Assembly: GCF_017377395.1 (NCBI RefSeq)
Contig: NZ_CP061800.1
Span: forward strand, 1,054,001 to 1,118,000
DNA: 64,000 bases
Direction: 5' to 3'
DNA from: Desulfonema magnum
GTDB lineage: Bacteria > Desulfobacterota > Desulfobacteria > Desulfobacterales > 4be13
The notes under the pieces were generated by a model that saw only the letters and a list, made by a program, of their open reading frames with translations, ran no database searches and was not told the origin of the DNA. Both the position numbers and the translations under genes were made by a program. Each line of letters opens with the position of its first letter. Position 1 is the stretch's first letter. Below are positions 8,570-16,869 of the stretch, piece after piece.

Positions 8570-9016
8570 TTCATACCCGTTAGTACTTACAAATGAATCA
8601 TTGTTACAGTATGAATGAGATGTTGGTTTTTTCTGGCGCTATTTTTGCGTATGAGATCGACGCAGGATAGAATCTGTTTACATGAATCAGAAAATTTTTA
8701 TTTTATTATAATCGTAATTTTAATACCAGAAAAATCCCCGCGGTTTTATCATAAATAAAGCAAGTTATAAATTTTATAGCATAAAAAAAGATTACTAACT
8801 TTTGTCTTTTTTCTGTAAAATTGCAGAAAACAGTCAGAAGTGCGACATCTGAAAAATCTGACTCATTTTATGAATAATTGTCAATCATATTAATGCGTCA
8901 GCTCTTGTTGCAAGATATCTTTTTATATAATGTTTTAAGGCTAATTTTATTTTTTATAAGGAAGCTGCGGAGATAAACCTGGCTGACTAGGATACTAAAA
9001 AAAAGGAGAATTTTAC
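8570..9016. other. AT-rich intergenic region
   Basis: No gene was seen. The stretch is AT-rich and ends with a plausible sigma70-like promoter (listed separately) before the transporter gene. Confidence 0.5.
8905..8931 (+). promoter_or_regulatory. Possible promoter of the DASS transporter gene
   Basis: A TTGTTG box (8905-8910) and a perfect TATAAT box (8926-8931) with a 15-base spacer, slightly short, lie 85 bases upstream of the ATG at 9017. Prediction by eye only. Confidence 0.35.
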
Positions 9017-10492
9017 ATGACGGATGATGTCAAATCCGCCCCCGGTGAGGTTAGTTTTAATTGGAAGCGTTACCTGTTTATGGCGATAGGTGTGATCCTT
9101 TTCGCTGTTGTTTATTATTCCCCCCAATGGGCTGATGCCATAGATCCCGGAGGAAAACATTTTCCTCTGAGCAAAGAGGGAAAAGGTGCCTTGGCTGTAT
9201 TCCTCCTGGCAGGAACATGGTGGGTTTTTGAGGTGGTTCCCATCGGTGTGACCAGTCTGGCTATCGGCGTACTTCAGGCACTTTTCCTGATTCGCCCGGC
9301 AAAAGTGGCTTTTAAGGATTTTATGGATCCTTCGGTAATGTTCATCTTTGCATCCATTGTCATCGGTCTGGTATTCACCAAAACGGGGCTGACAAAGCGG
9401 CTGGCCTACAAAATGCTTCTGGTCGTGGGGGAGAGAACCAGCATGATTTACTTAGGCTGCTTTGTGGTTACAGCGGCCCTTACCCATATTATGGCCCACA
9501 CTGCCGTTGCAGCAACCATTTACCCCCTTTTACTGGCGATCTACAGTCTTTACGGAGAAGGCGATAAGCAGACCCGATTCGGAAAAGGGCTTTTTATGGG
9601 AATGGCTTATGTGGCAGGGGCAGGCAGTATTGTGACCCTGCTGGGAGCCGCCCGGGGTGCTGTGGCTCTTGGTTTTTATACTGATATTGTAGGAAAAAAC
9701 ATTTCCTTTTTTGAACTGTCATACTATATGTTTCCCATCGGATGGATTATGACATTCCTCCTCTGGGTATTTTTCATGATTTTTTTTAAACCTGAAAAAA
9801 AGGTCATTCCCGGGTTGAGAGAAAAAGCAAGACAGCTTGACATCCAAATGGGAGGGATCACCCGTCAGGAAGTTCTGGCCGCTTTTATCGTGTTCACCTG
9901 TATTCTGGTCATGTCCCTGCGTTCCTTTATTCCTGCTCTGCAACCTCTTGATAAGACGGCTATTATTCTGATTTCCACTATTTTGTTTTTTGTCGTCGGA
10001 ATTCTGAAGCTTGAAGACCTTGAAGAGATTCCATGGAACATTATTCTGCTTTTTGCCGGAGCCATGAGCATTGGTTTCTGTCTGTGGGAAACCGGGGCTG
10101 CCAAATGGATGGCTGTGAACTGGCTTGTAATGTTCCAAAAAGCCAACTGGTTTGTTTTTGTTATGAGCATCGCCTTTTTTGTCATGATGATGACAAACTT
10201 TATCATGAACGTGGCAGCCATTGCCATTTCACTGCCTGTGGCACTGGTCATCGCGCCTTACCTCGGGGTGGCTCCTGAAGTGATTCTTTTTGCTTCATTG
10301 GTTACCGCGGGTATGCCCTTTCTGCTACTGGTGGGAGCGGCTCCTAATGCGATTGCTTATGACTCAAAACAGTTTACAACCGGCGAATTTTTTCTGTATG
10401 GTATCCCTGCCAGTATTCTGCTGATGGTTGTGGTAGGCTTTGCCACCCTGGTTCTCTGGCCGCTGATGGGAATGCCTGTTACACTGCCGTAA
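9017..10492 (+). CDS. DASS/SLC13-type anion transporter
   Basis: A 491-residue inner-membrane protein with about 11-12 hydrophobic segments, related to the divalent anion:sodium symporters (CitT, SdcS, VcINDY; PF00939-like). The C-terminal motif GAAPNAIAYDSKQFTTGEFF is typical of the family. The two SNT substrate/sodium motifs, however, are replaced by Ala160-His161-Thr162 and Met397-Asn398-Val399, so both substrate and coupling ion may differ from known members. Start is ATG at 9017 with AAAGGAG. The substrate could be sulfate, a dicarboxylate or another organic anion; I cannot tell which. Confidence 0.85.
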   Translation: MTDDVKSAPGEVSFNWKRYLFMAIGVILFAVVYYSPQWADAIDPGGKHFPLSKEGKGALAVFLLAGTWWVFEVVPIGVTSLAIGVLQALFLIRPAKVAFKDFMDPSVMFIFASIVIGLVFTKTGLTKRLAYKMLLVVGERTSMIYLGCFVVTAALTHIMAHTAVAATIYPLLLAIYSLYGEGDKQTRFGKGLFMGMAYVAGAGSIVTLLGAARGAVALGFYTDIVGKNISFFELSYYMFPIGWIMTFLLWVFFMIFFKPEKKVIPGLREKARQLDIQMGGITRQEVLAAFIVFTCILVMSLRSFIPALQPLDKTAIILISTILFFVVGILKLEDLEEIPWNIILLFAGAMSIGFCLWETGAAKWMAVNWLVMFQKANWFVFVMSIAFFVMMMTNFIMNVAAIAISLPVALVIAPYLGVAPEVILFASLVTAGMPFLLLVGAAPNAIAYDSKQFTTGEFFLYGIPASILLMVVVGFATLVLWPLMGMPVTLP

Positions 10493-10571
10493 TAAGAAAA
10501 TTTTTCTTTAATATTTCGGGTTACAGGTCAGGACTTTTTATCTGGCTTGTAACCTGCACAACCTTTCATTA

Positions 10572-10603
10572 AGAAACCGGGGGGTCTGAATCACCCGGTT
10601 TCT
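10572..10603 (+). terminator. Terminator-like hairpin after the DASS transporter
   Basis: Arms AGAAACCGGG (10572-10581) and CCCGGTTTCT (10594-10603) form a perfect 10-base stem with a 12-base loop. There is no clear T-tract. Confidence 0.45.
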
Positions 10604-10689
10604 GTCCGATTCAAGGGTCGGGACCACCACCGATTCCTCCTCCTGTTGAGACACTTCCCGAGTCCCACTCTGATCTGTAGCTAAATTAT

Positions 10690-10784
10690 CCGGAATGCCA
10701 AACTTACCGTTTGGCAGAAGTGCCGAGACTTGTCAGCATCAGAAATATTGGCAAACTTGCCAAACTGCAAGTTTGGCACTCTGG
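10690..10784. repeat. Palindromic element with GCCAAACTT arms, copy 1
   Basis: An imperfect palindromic unit of about 95 bases with two internal hairpins built from TGCCAAACTT and AAGTTTGGCA. A second, more perfect copy is at 57461-57549. It lies between two transporter genes and encodes nothing. Confidence 0.75.
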
Positions 10785-10811
10785 ATCGAAACATGAAAGT
10801 GAGAGCAAAAT

Positions 10812-10836
10812 TTCTCACTTCTCACCTCTCACTTTC
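10812..10836. repeat. TTCTCAC heptamers before the TRAP permease
   Basis: Three tandem heptamers (TTCTCAC, TTCTCAC, CTCTCAC) lie just upstream of the ribosome binding region of the fused TRAP permease. Confidence 0.65.
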
Positions 10837-10853
10837 ATAACCTCGTGAGGAAA

Positions 10854-12890
10854 ATGATCGTGAATAAAAAGAAAAGATCGGCTGAGGCGATACTTAAGGC
10901 TGAATCTGCCAATATTCGAAGGTTACGACCTTATGAAAACTACCTGGTTGCGATGATTGCTATTGCATGGGCATTGTTTCAGTTGTCACTTGCCAGTATT
11001 TTGCTACTTGACAGCACAAGAGAAAGGACGATCCATCTTGCTTTTGCGATAGCACTTCTCTTTCTTGTGATGCCCTGTCTTAAAAGCTCTCGGAAATACC
11101 TGGGCTTTCTTTCCGTTACAGACCGTATTCCCCTTATGGATTACATTTTTGCTGCGTCAGGCGCTATAGCAGCACTTTATCTGGCTTTGGATTATGAAGG
11201 ACTGGCAATGCGGTCCGGTATGCCGATCACTCGGGATATTGTATCGGGAACCATCCTTGTAATTCTCCTGCTCGAAGCTACAAGAAGAATCATCGGACCT
11301 GCTTTGTCTGTCATCGCCATTCTGTTTACCTGTTACGCGTTTTTAGGCCCGTATATGCCCGATATTTTAGCGTTCAAAGGTGTTTCTCTCAGGAAATACC
11401 TGAGCAATATCACCCTTTCAACCGAAGGCATTTACGGTATCCCGCTGGGAGTTTCTTCCTCCATTGTTTATCTCTTTGTGCTGTTAGGCGCGTTGTTGGA
11501 CAAGGCCGGAGCAGGAAAATTTTTCACAAGCCTGGCGATCTCAGTGCTGGGTCGTTATAAAGGAGGAGCTGCAAAAGCTGCAGTGGTGGCAAGCGGAGCC
11601 ACCGGTCTTTTTTCCGGCTCCAGCATTGCAAATATCGTTACAACCGGCCCCTTTACCATTCCTCTCATGAAAAAAATCGGTTATCCTCCGAAAAAAGCAG
11701 CCGCCACCGAAGTCGCCTCAAGCACGGATGGTCAGCTCATGCCGCCCATCATGGGGGCGGCCGCGTTTATCATCGCCGAATATGTGAACGTGCCTTACCT
11801 CGAGGTGGTAAAAGCCGCGGCAATTCCCGCGTTTGTCTCATATTTCGGCCTGTTCTGCATCACCCATCTTGAAGCCTCGAAACTGGGCATAAAGGGCCTT
11901 CCGCGGGAAGATACGCCTGATTTTTTTGCCACGCTGAAAAACGGACTGCATTATTTAATTCCGCTGGGCGTGCTGTTATATGAACTCGTGATTCTCAGAC
12001 ACTCGCCGGAACTCGCAGCTTTCAGAGCAATAATGGTTCTGTTCTTAATCATTGTTTATCAGGAAATCAGAGGAGCAGTTCTGGCTAATAAGACCATCAG
12101 ATCTGCGCTAATAAGCGGGGTTCGGATTATTACAAGCGGTCTGATTCAGGGATCAAAAAACATGATGTCCGTGGCTCTTGCATGTGCCGCGGCAGGCATA
12201 ATCGTGGGCGTCGTAAACATGGGCATCGGCGGAATGATATCGGGTATTGTTGAAGACCTTGCCCGGGGAAATATTTTTCTCCTGCTTTTCATAACCGCCA
12301 TGGCAAGTCTCCTGATTGGCATGGGACTTCCCACAACAGCCACGTATATTGTAATGGCATCTCTGACAGCGCCGATTATCGTCAATGTGGGACAGATTTA
12401 TGGTTTTGCCATTCCCATAATGGCTGCTCACCTTTTCTGCTTTTATTTTGGCATACTGGCAGATGATACCCCGCCTGTGGGGCTTGCCGCTTATGCAGCG
12501 TCCGCCATAGCAGATTCCGAGCCGATTCCTACCGGCATACAGGGCTTTTTATATGATATAAGGACTTCTGTCATTGCCTTCCTGTTTGTGTTCAATCCTG
12601 ATCTCATACTCCACAACATTAGCAGTTGGCCTCATGCGCTCCTGATATTCGGCATGGCCCTGGTGGGGATGTCTTCTTTTGAGTGTTTTGCACAGGGATG
12701 GTGTATGACCCGCAACAAGTGGTATGACATTCCTTTTTTTCTCGCAGCAGCCTTTATCCTCTTCCACCCCGGGGCAATCGCCTCGCTTTTCAATCTTGAC
12801 CCTGCCATGAAATACTACTTGTTTCCTCTTGGATTTCTCTTCTACGGGGCAGTGATTTTGCTTCAGAAAACGAGGAAAAAAGATTTGTGA
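10854..12890 (+). CDS. TRAP transporter fused permease (4TM/12TM)
   Basis: A large, strongly hydrophobic protein of about 678 residues joining the small (DctQ-like) and large (DctM-like) TRAP membrane subunits, the type that usually works with a TAXI-family periplasmic binding protein. Family motifs include GATGLFSGSSIANIVTTGPF, TDGQLMPPIMGAAAFIIAEY and GMGLPTTATYIVMA. Start choice is uncertain: ATG 10854 lies 3 bases after GAGG, GTG 10860 has better spacing, and GTG 10845 overlaps the site. No binding-protein gene lies next to it. A mutated copy of its 3' end occurs at 14384-14484. Confidence 0.9.
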   Translation: MIVNKKKRSAEAILKAESANIRRLRPYENYLVAMIAIAWALFQLSLASILLLDSTRERTIHLAFAIALLFLVMPCLKSSRKYLGFLSVTDRIPLMDYIFAASGAIAALYLALDYEGLAMRSGMPITRDIVSGTILVILLLEATRRIIGPALSVIAILFTCYAFLGPYMPDILAFKGVSLRKYLSNITLSTEGIYGIPLGVSSSIVYLFVLLGALLDKAGAGKFFTSLAISVLGRYKGGAAKAAVVASGATGLFSGSSIANIVTTGPFTIPLMKKIGYPPKKAAATEVASSTDGQLMPPIMGAAAFIIAEYVNVPYLEVVKAAAIPAFVSYFGLFCITHLEASKLGIKGLPREDTPDFFATLKNGLHYLIPLGVLLYELVILRHSPELAAFRAIMVLFLIIVYQEIRGAVLANKTIRSALISGVRIITSGLIQGSKNMMSVALACAAAGIIVGVVNMGIGGMISGIVEDLARGNIFLLLFITAMASLLIGMGLPTTATYIVMASLTAPIIVNVGQIYGFAIPIMAAHLFCFYFGILADDTPPVGLAAYAASAIADSEPIPTGIQGFLYDIRTSVIAFLFVFNPDLILHNISSWPHALLIFGMALVGMSSFECFAQGWCMTRNKWYDIPFFLAAAFILFHPGAIASLFNLDPAMKYYLFPLGFLFYGAVILLQKTRKKDL

Positions 12891-12930
12891 TTTCTCGGAC
12901 TCGGGTTCTGTTCCTCTGATCTGCAAAATT

Positions 12931-13194
12931 TCAGGAGACTTTTATTTCTTCCGGACTTGCCCCGACTGACAGGGATACTTTGCTCCATTCATCCCGGACC
13001 AGATGCCGCATCAGTTGAGACCAGATCAGATCATTTTTGTCTTTCAGACGTCTGCCGTCGAATTTCCGACTGACAACTACGAGATGAATACTGTCCTCAG
13101 GGCCGTCGGACACATCAACAGCGTCATCAGGCCCGTTGAAATATCCTTTTCTGAGAACATCATAGACTTTTTTTTTGATATGTTTGCTTGCCAT
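12931..13194 (-). CDS. Small BolA-like protein paired with a HEPN protein
   Basis: An 87-residue protein. The stretch IHLVVVSRKFDGRRLKDKN, then DLIWSQL and SLSVGASPEEI, follows the pattern of the BolA fold (VVVS-x-x-F-G-x-x-L, then SxxxxTPEE). BolA proteins usually partner with glutaredoxins or bind nucleic acid; here there is no such neighbour. Start is ATG at 13194 with a GAGGAG site that overlaps the stop of the upstream HEPN gene, so the two genes form an operon (13-base gap). The fold assignment is by eye and tentative. The tight pairing is more certain. Confidence 0.6.
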   Translation of the reverse strand: MASKHIKKKVYDVLRKGYFNGPDDAVDVSDGPEDSIHLVVVSRKFDGRRLKDKNDLIWSQLMRHLVRDEWSKVSLSVGASPEEIKVS

Positions 13195-13207
13195 TACGGT
13201 TTACTCC

Positions 13208-13651
13208 TCAGACGTTATTTTCAATCCAACGCATGATATTGCCAACTGCCTCCAGAAAATCTTCCGCATCCTTGCGATTCGACAAGTTTACTGTGTATCG
13301 CCAGGCAGGCACCCAGCTGTTGATGATGTTGAATTCCGGCCAAAGCGTCCGGTTCTGCCGAAGTCGGTCAAAACCCTGTGTCAGTCGGAACAGTAACTCC
13401 AGATGATGTGTGAAAACGGTCGTATTATGCGTGAGTACGCCGCGACGTTGCAACTCATCTTCAAGCTCATGAAGGTTTCGACAATTGTATATCCTCATCA
13501 GCTTTGTCTTGAGAAGGCATTCGACTGCGTATCCCGCCATATACATAGCACCGCGCCACCGGCCGGCATTGAATAATGCCTGTGCGTCGTCCATGCGATG
13601 CCTGCTGGCCTTTGCTTGCTCACTTATGCCTGTGTACAGATCATATGACAT
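13208..13651 (-). CDS. HEPN-domain protein
   Basis: A 147-residue, mostly helical protein. The segment RWRGAMYMAGYAVECLLKTKL (about residues 31-51) and a later FTHHLELLFRL helix are typical of HEPN domains (PF05168-like), many of which are RNases or the toxins of HEPN-MNT modules. A possible R-x4-H pair exists at Arg70/His75, but its position is not the one I would expect with certainty. No MNT nucleotidyltransferase antitoxin is adjacent; instead a BolA-like small gene follows. Start is ATG at 13651 (MSYDLYTGISEQA). Confidence 0.75.
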   Translation of the reverse strand: MSYDLYTGISEQAKASRHRMDDAQALFNAGRWRGAMYMAGYAVECLLKTKLMRIYNCRNLHELEDELQRRGVLTHNTTVFTHHLELLFRLTQGFDRLRQNRTLWPEFNIINSWVPAWRYTVNLSNRKDAEDFLEAVGNIMRWIENNV

Positions 13652-13971
13652 TATATGCTCTTAAAGACCATAGAATAACCTGCTGGTGTTAATAAATTTT
13701 CTGATAAAAGAGCAGCTGTGAATATCAGTGTTACGGACTGTTAATCCGTCAGAAAGCGTCATGTCTGATGAGCTTCGGCTGTTTTGCTTATCCCCGTAAT
13801 CCTCTGTCGGAATTATGCTGATGATAATACACCGCATATAAGATTGTCAACAGCGTAAAATCAGCAGATCGAAAATTTTCCACGAAGACTGTTTTGAGTG
13901 GCTGAAAAAACAGCCAGCAAAAAGCATTTTTACGCTGTATGTGCTGATTTGTTTAAAACCTCAGTAATACA
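13652..13971. other. Intergenic region, no gene seen
   Basis: AT-rich stretch upstream of the HEPN gene. It contains weak inverted motifs (CAGCGTAAAA near 13851 and TTTTTACGCTG near 13928) and a TCAGCAGATCGAAAA segment that recurs in other gaps of the window. Confidence 0.45.
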
Positions 13972-14253
13972 TTCCGGGTGCTGCTTCCTCTGGGAGAAGG
14001 CGTTGTTGCGGACACGTTCATGGGGGCAGGATCAACCCTTGCAGCGGCCGAGGCCTTATGTTATTTATCCGTGGGAACTGAGGCGGATGAGGAATATTAT
14101 AAAATGGCATCCGCTTCTATCCCCTTGCTGGCAAGGCTTTATCCGGAATTCCGGGGAGAGTCCCTTGAAGCTATTCATGAGATTCAAAACAATATTATCA
14201 GAAATCAAAATACTGGGAAGCAATTGGAGTTGCCCATGGCAGCAGGACGCTGA
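13972..14253 (+). pseudogene. C-terminal fragment of a DNA methyltransferase
   Basis: The frame begins just after an in-frame stop and reads LLPLGEGVVADTFMGAGSTL, then AAAEALCYLSVG and ADEEYYKMA, which is the C-terminal SAM-binding motif I of N4/N6 DNA methyltransferases of the DNA_methylase (PF01555) type (DPFMGSGST, here DTFMGAGST). The upstream catalytic half, including the target-recognition region and the DPPY/SPPY motif, is absent. It is therefore a remnant of a modification gene, in a segment full of other gene scraps. Confidence 0.75.
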
Positions 14254-14282
14254 AGAGCAGATGTCTCAGAGCGTGTTTGAAG

Positions 14283-14353
14283 CGTCCCGCAGGGACAGCA
14301 TATTTGCAGCATAACCCAGCCCCCTTCCGAGAAGTCCCGCAGGGACAGCATGT
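14283..14353. repeat. Pair of TCCCGCAGGGACAGCAT repeats
   Basis: Two direct copies of GTCCCGCAGGGACAGCAT occur about 50 bases apart (near 14285 and 14333). The TCCC-GC-AGGGA palindrome resembles the first half of the TCCCGTAGGGAC units at 15930 and 23137. They flank the junction between the methyltransferase scrap and the TRAP duplication. Confidence 0.65.
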
Positions 14354-14383
14354 TCGGTTCGGGGGAATCAGCACAACACCGTT

Positions 14384-14484
14384 TTTATCCTCTTTCACCC
14401 CAGGCAATCGCCTCACCTTTCAATCTTGATCCTGCCATGAAATACTACTTGTTTCCCCTCGAATTTTTCTTTTATGGCGCAGTT
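14384..14484 (+). pseudogene. Duplicated 3' end of the TRAP permease gene
   Basis: About 100 bases match 12752-12852, the last coding part of the fused TRAP permease, with roughly a dozen substitutions and one deleted base. The frame is broken and the segment joins the 3' end of an NB-ARC fragment on the opposite strand. It is a partial duplication 1.6 kb from its source. Confidence 0.85.
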
Positions 14485-15184
14485 AAGTACCTGAGCAAAA
14501 ATTTTTTAGACACCGGCTCACGATTAATCGCCATCCAGCACATGATTTCCTTTTCCGCATCCGACATGCGCTCAAAATGCCAGTCCAGCAAATCCTTGAG
14601 ATCATAAAAAATCTGTTCCTTGTTTCTCAGAAATTCGGAAATGTCACCAAAAAAGACTTCGTTAATATGCCTGGCAGCCAGCTTCAGCGCCAGGGGATTG
14701 CCGTTATAAAATCTGACAAGCTTCTGCCAGTCCTCATCCGATCCGGAGAAGGAATCGCCGATTTCCGAGAAGATGTTTCGTGCGTCCGACTCATCCAGAC
14801 CGCCCAGCAGCAACGAGCGGACAGGTTTATTATCACCTTCCATCATGGCGATCTCTTTGGGTTTCTCACGGCTGGTCAGCAGGATGCAGCTCCGATGGGA
14901 AACCTTTCCGACCTGGGTGAAAAGCTGTCCGTAATCCTCATACCCCTCCTGATAATTTCCGGCATATTCCCCGGCCCGCATCACCGACTCGGCATTGTCC
15001 AGGATAATCAGGCACCGACGCTCTTTCAGATAAAAAAGCAGCCTTGAAATCAGAGTTCCGGGATTATCCGGCAGAAGTCAGCCTCTTCCTTCGCCCAGCG
15101 AATTCTCTCAGCGACCCTGTGTTTTAATTCCAGGATATCCGCCGGATTTAAATGGTCTAATCTCTTGTAATCAATATCTTTCAT
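14472..15184 (-). pseudogene. NB-ARC/STAND ATPase remnant
   Basis: On the minus strand, a start at 15184 gives MKDIDYKRLDHLNPADILEL and then runs out of frame. From about 15060 a second frame reads LISRLLFYLKERRCLIILDN (Walker B-like), then ILLTSREKPKE, GGLDESDARNIF and NGNPLALKLAARHI, all typical of NB-ARC/STAND ATPases. The Walker A region is missing and the C-terminal sensor domains are replaced by the duplicated TRAP fragment, giving an artificial end at 14472. The parent was probably a large signalling or defence ATPase. It now appears dead. Confidence 0.75.
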
Positions 15185-15281
15185 TGTGTTATTACCCTTA
15201 TTCTGAGGGGATATTTTTTTTAATTTCCCTTCTATTTGGGGGTTGTATTTTGGTGAACCGTATGTGAACTATTTCTATAAC

Positions 15282-15428
15282 CTCGATAATCAAATTTTTT
15301 TTTTGTCATTCCTGCGAAAGCAGGAATCCACAGTTCCCGGAACCGCGGCATCGGCCAAATACAGATTCCTGCTTTCGCAGGAATGACAAACTGTCCGGCC
15401 GCATCGGATCAAAAACTTGATTATCGAG
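15282..15428. mobile_element. MITE-like palindromic element with CTCGATAATCAA ends
   Basis: The ends CTCGATAATCAA (15282-15293) and TTGATTATCGAG (15417-15428) are perfect inverted repeats. Inside, GTCATTCCTGCGAAAGCAGGAATC-type arms of 24 bases (15305-15328 and 15364-15387) are also perfect. No coding capacity. A partial copy with the same core and end lies at about 49803-49897. Confidence 0.75.
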
Positions 15429-15490
15429 TATCAGTAGATCGAAAAAAAATTGTAACATACTGTTTTAAAACAACTGCGAGGAGTGCAAAA

Positions 15491-15533
15491 ATGAAGCGAA
15501 GGCGGAATTTTTGCACTCCTTTTGTCCCGGAAA
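15491..15533. repeat. Inverted repeat with GGAGTGCAAAAAT arms
   Basis: A hairpin with GGAGTGCAAAAAT and its complement enclosing a GAAGCGAAGGCGG loop, inside a larger pairing of GATCGAAAA and TTTTCGATC near 15440 and 15535. Single GGAGTGCAAAAA half-copies recur near 31434 and 34680. Confidence 0.65.
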
Positions 15534-15929
15534 CTTTTCGATCCACTGAGTATAAAAGCTGATTCAGACATCAGCCGAGCGCATTCCCAAGATCATTGCA
15601 GATTTGATAACTCAGCAATTCTAAGTTTAAAGTAACCTTTTCTTATGTCTTATTTCTATTTTGGCAATAATGATCTGAGCAAGCGGACAAAATGAATAAA
15701 AAAAGAGAGAGGATGATCACATTTTTATTAAAAATATCAGCAGAGTATAACGATAAAGGCAGGATGATTTTCTTGCATGCCTTAATTTTTTTCAATTTTT
15801 TGTAAGAAAGAAATTCTTTCCTGCATATTGGTTGTTTAAGGGGGCAGTCAGGAAAGTGGGTTTGGGCTGCCGAATTAATCTAGGACCGCCGTGTTCCTGT
15901 GTGTTCCCAGTACAATCTCTGGAAGTCCG

Positions 15930-16052
15930 TTGTCCTGAAGGGACATCTGATAATAGCCCGGCAAGTCATTGGCGGGGAAGCGAGAACCCCGTGTTGTCAA
16001 ATCCCATAGGGATAGCTGGTAATAGGCCGGTAATTCATTACCGGCGAAAGAG
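15930..16052. repeat. Two REP-like units upstream of the RHS gene
   Basis: Two units share the layout CCC-x-x-AGGGA, a CTG-x-TAATAG spacer, then a hairpin of the CCGGTAATTCATTACCGG type. Three more units lie at 23137-23287, just after the RHS gene, so the gene is bracketed by the same repeat family. Confidence 0.75.
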
Positions 16053-16260
16053 ATTGTTTTCTGATATGAAATATATTGCAAAAACAAAGGAAATAATATA
16101 TCAACCTGATTACCCATAAAAATAAGACTATAGGTGTATGCAAGTGAATTGATACTTGCATTTCAATCTGAAAACAAAAATATCAAAGCAGAGGAAAGCA
16201 GAATCGGTATCATTCCATCTGCATAGATCTATAAACGCATTAATCTTTAAGGAGGTTGCA

Positions 16261-16869
16261 ATGAAAGCAAAGTGGAAGACTCAGGCAATTGTTTTGGTGC
16301 TGGCAATTTTTATTTTAGGCTTGTTCAGTAATTTCACAGCATGGGCGTATATTCCGCCTCCCTCTTCTGTCAATGCAGGAATGGAAAACACCTCAGCCAT
16401 TTCAATCTCAATTGACTGGAATTATGTGTCCGGCTATTCCACCTATGAAATATGGAGAGCCACAGGTGTCGGAAATAATAACTACAACCTGATTCACACA
16501 GCAGAAAATGTGGCATATGGTCAGGCAAAATACATTGATTCTGATGTGGAACCCGGAACCGAATATTGTTACAAAGTCAAAACCTGCGCTTCAAAAAGCG
16601 GTCCCTGTTCTGATTTTTCCATTGATTTCGATTGTGCCGACACACCCGATCTTCCCCCGCCGACCACTTACACCATATCGGGCAAAGTGGCTTTGGCAAA
16701 CGGAACAGGTGAGCAGGATATCACTGTGACTTATGAAGGTCAGCAGGTTTATACTGATGCTTCCGGTAATTACAAGATTGAGAATGCGCTGGCACTGGAC
16801 GGTTATATCCGGCCGGCAAAGACCGGATATACATTTAGGAATGAGCATGAAATAATATGCCCATTTTGA
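16261..16869 (+). CDS. 5' part of an IS-interrupted secreted RHS-family gene
   Basis: From ATG 16261 (AAGGAGG site 4 bases upstream) the frame encodes a signal peptide (residues about 1-29, IVLVLAIFILGLFSNFTAWA), a fibronectin type III-like domain (about 30-125) and the start of a carboxypeptidase-regulatory-like beta domain (YTISGKVALANGTGEQDITV). The native frame stops at TA 16836-16837, where an insertion sequence begins. The last ten or so residues (RNEHEIICPF) are encoded by the element. Joined to 18215, the frame continues without change (see the next part). The truncated protein may still be secreted but lacks the RHS body. Confidence 0.88.
   Translation: MKAKWKTQAIVLVLAIFILGLFSNFTAWAYIPPPSSVNAGMENTSAISISIDWNYVSGYSTYEIWRATGVGNNNYNLIHTAENVAYGQAKYIDSDVEPGTEYCYKVKTCASKSGPCSDFSIDFDCADTPDLPPPTTYTISGKVALANGTGEQDITVTYEGQQVYTDASGNYKIENALALDGYIRPAKTGYTFRNEHEIICPF

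Larger units (their letters stand above)
10493..10853. other. Intergenic region with terminator, palindromic element and heptamers
   Basis: Contains a 10-base hairpin after the transporter gene, a copy of the CCAAACTT palindromic element, and a heptamer run before the TRAP permease. No gene or TRAP substrate-binding protein was seen. Confidence 0.6.
15185..16260. other. Repeat-rich intergenic region before the RHS gene
   Basis: No gene was seen in about 1.1 kb. It holds a 147-base palindromic element (15282-15428), a second inverted repeat around 15455-15550 with GGAGTGCAAAAAT arms, and two REP-like units (15930-16050). An AAGGAGG ribosome binding site for the next gene lies at 16250. Confidence 0.65.
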
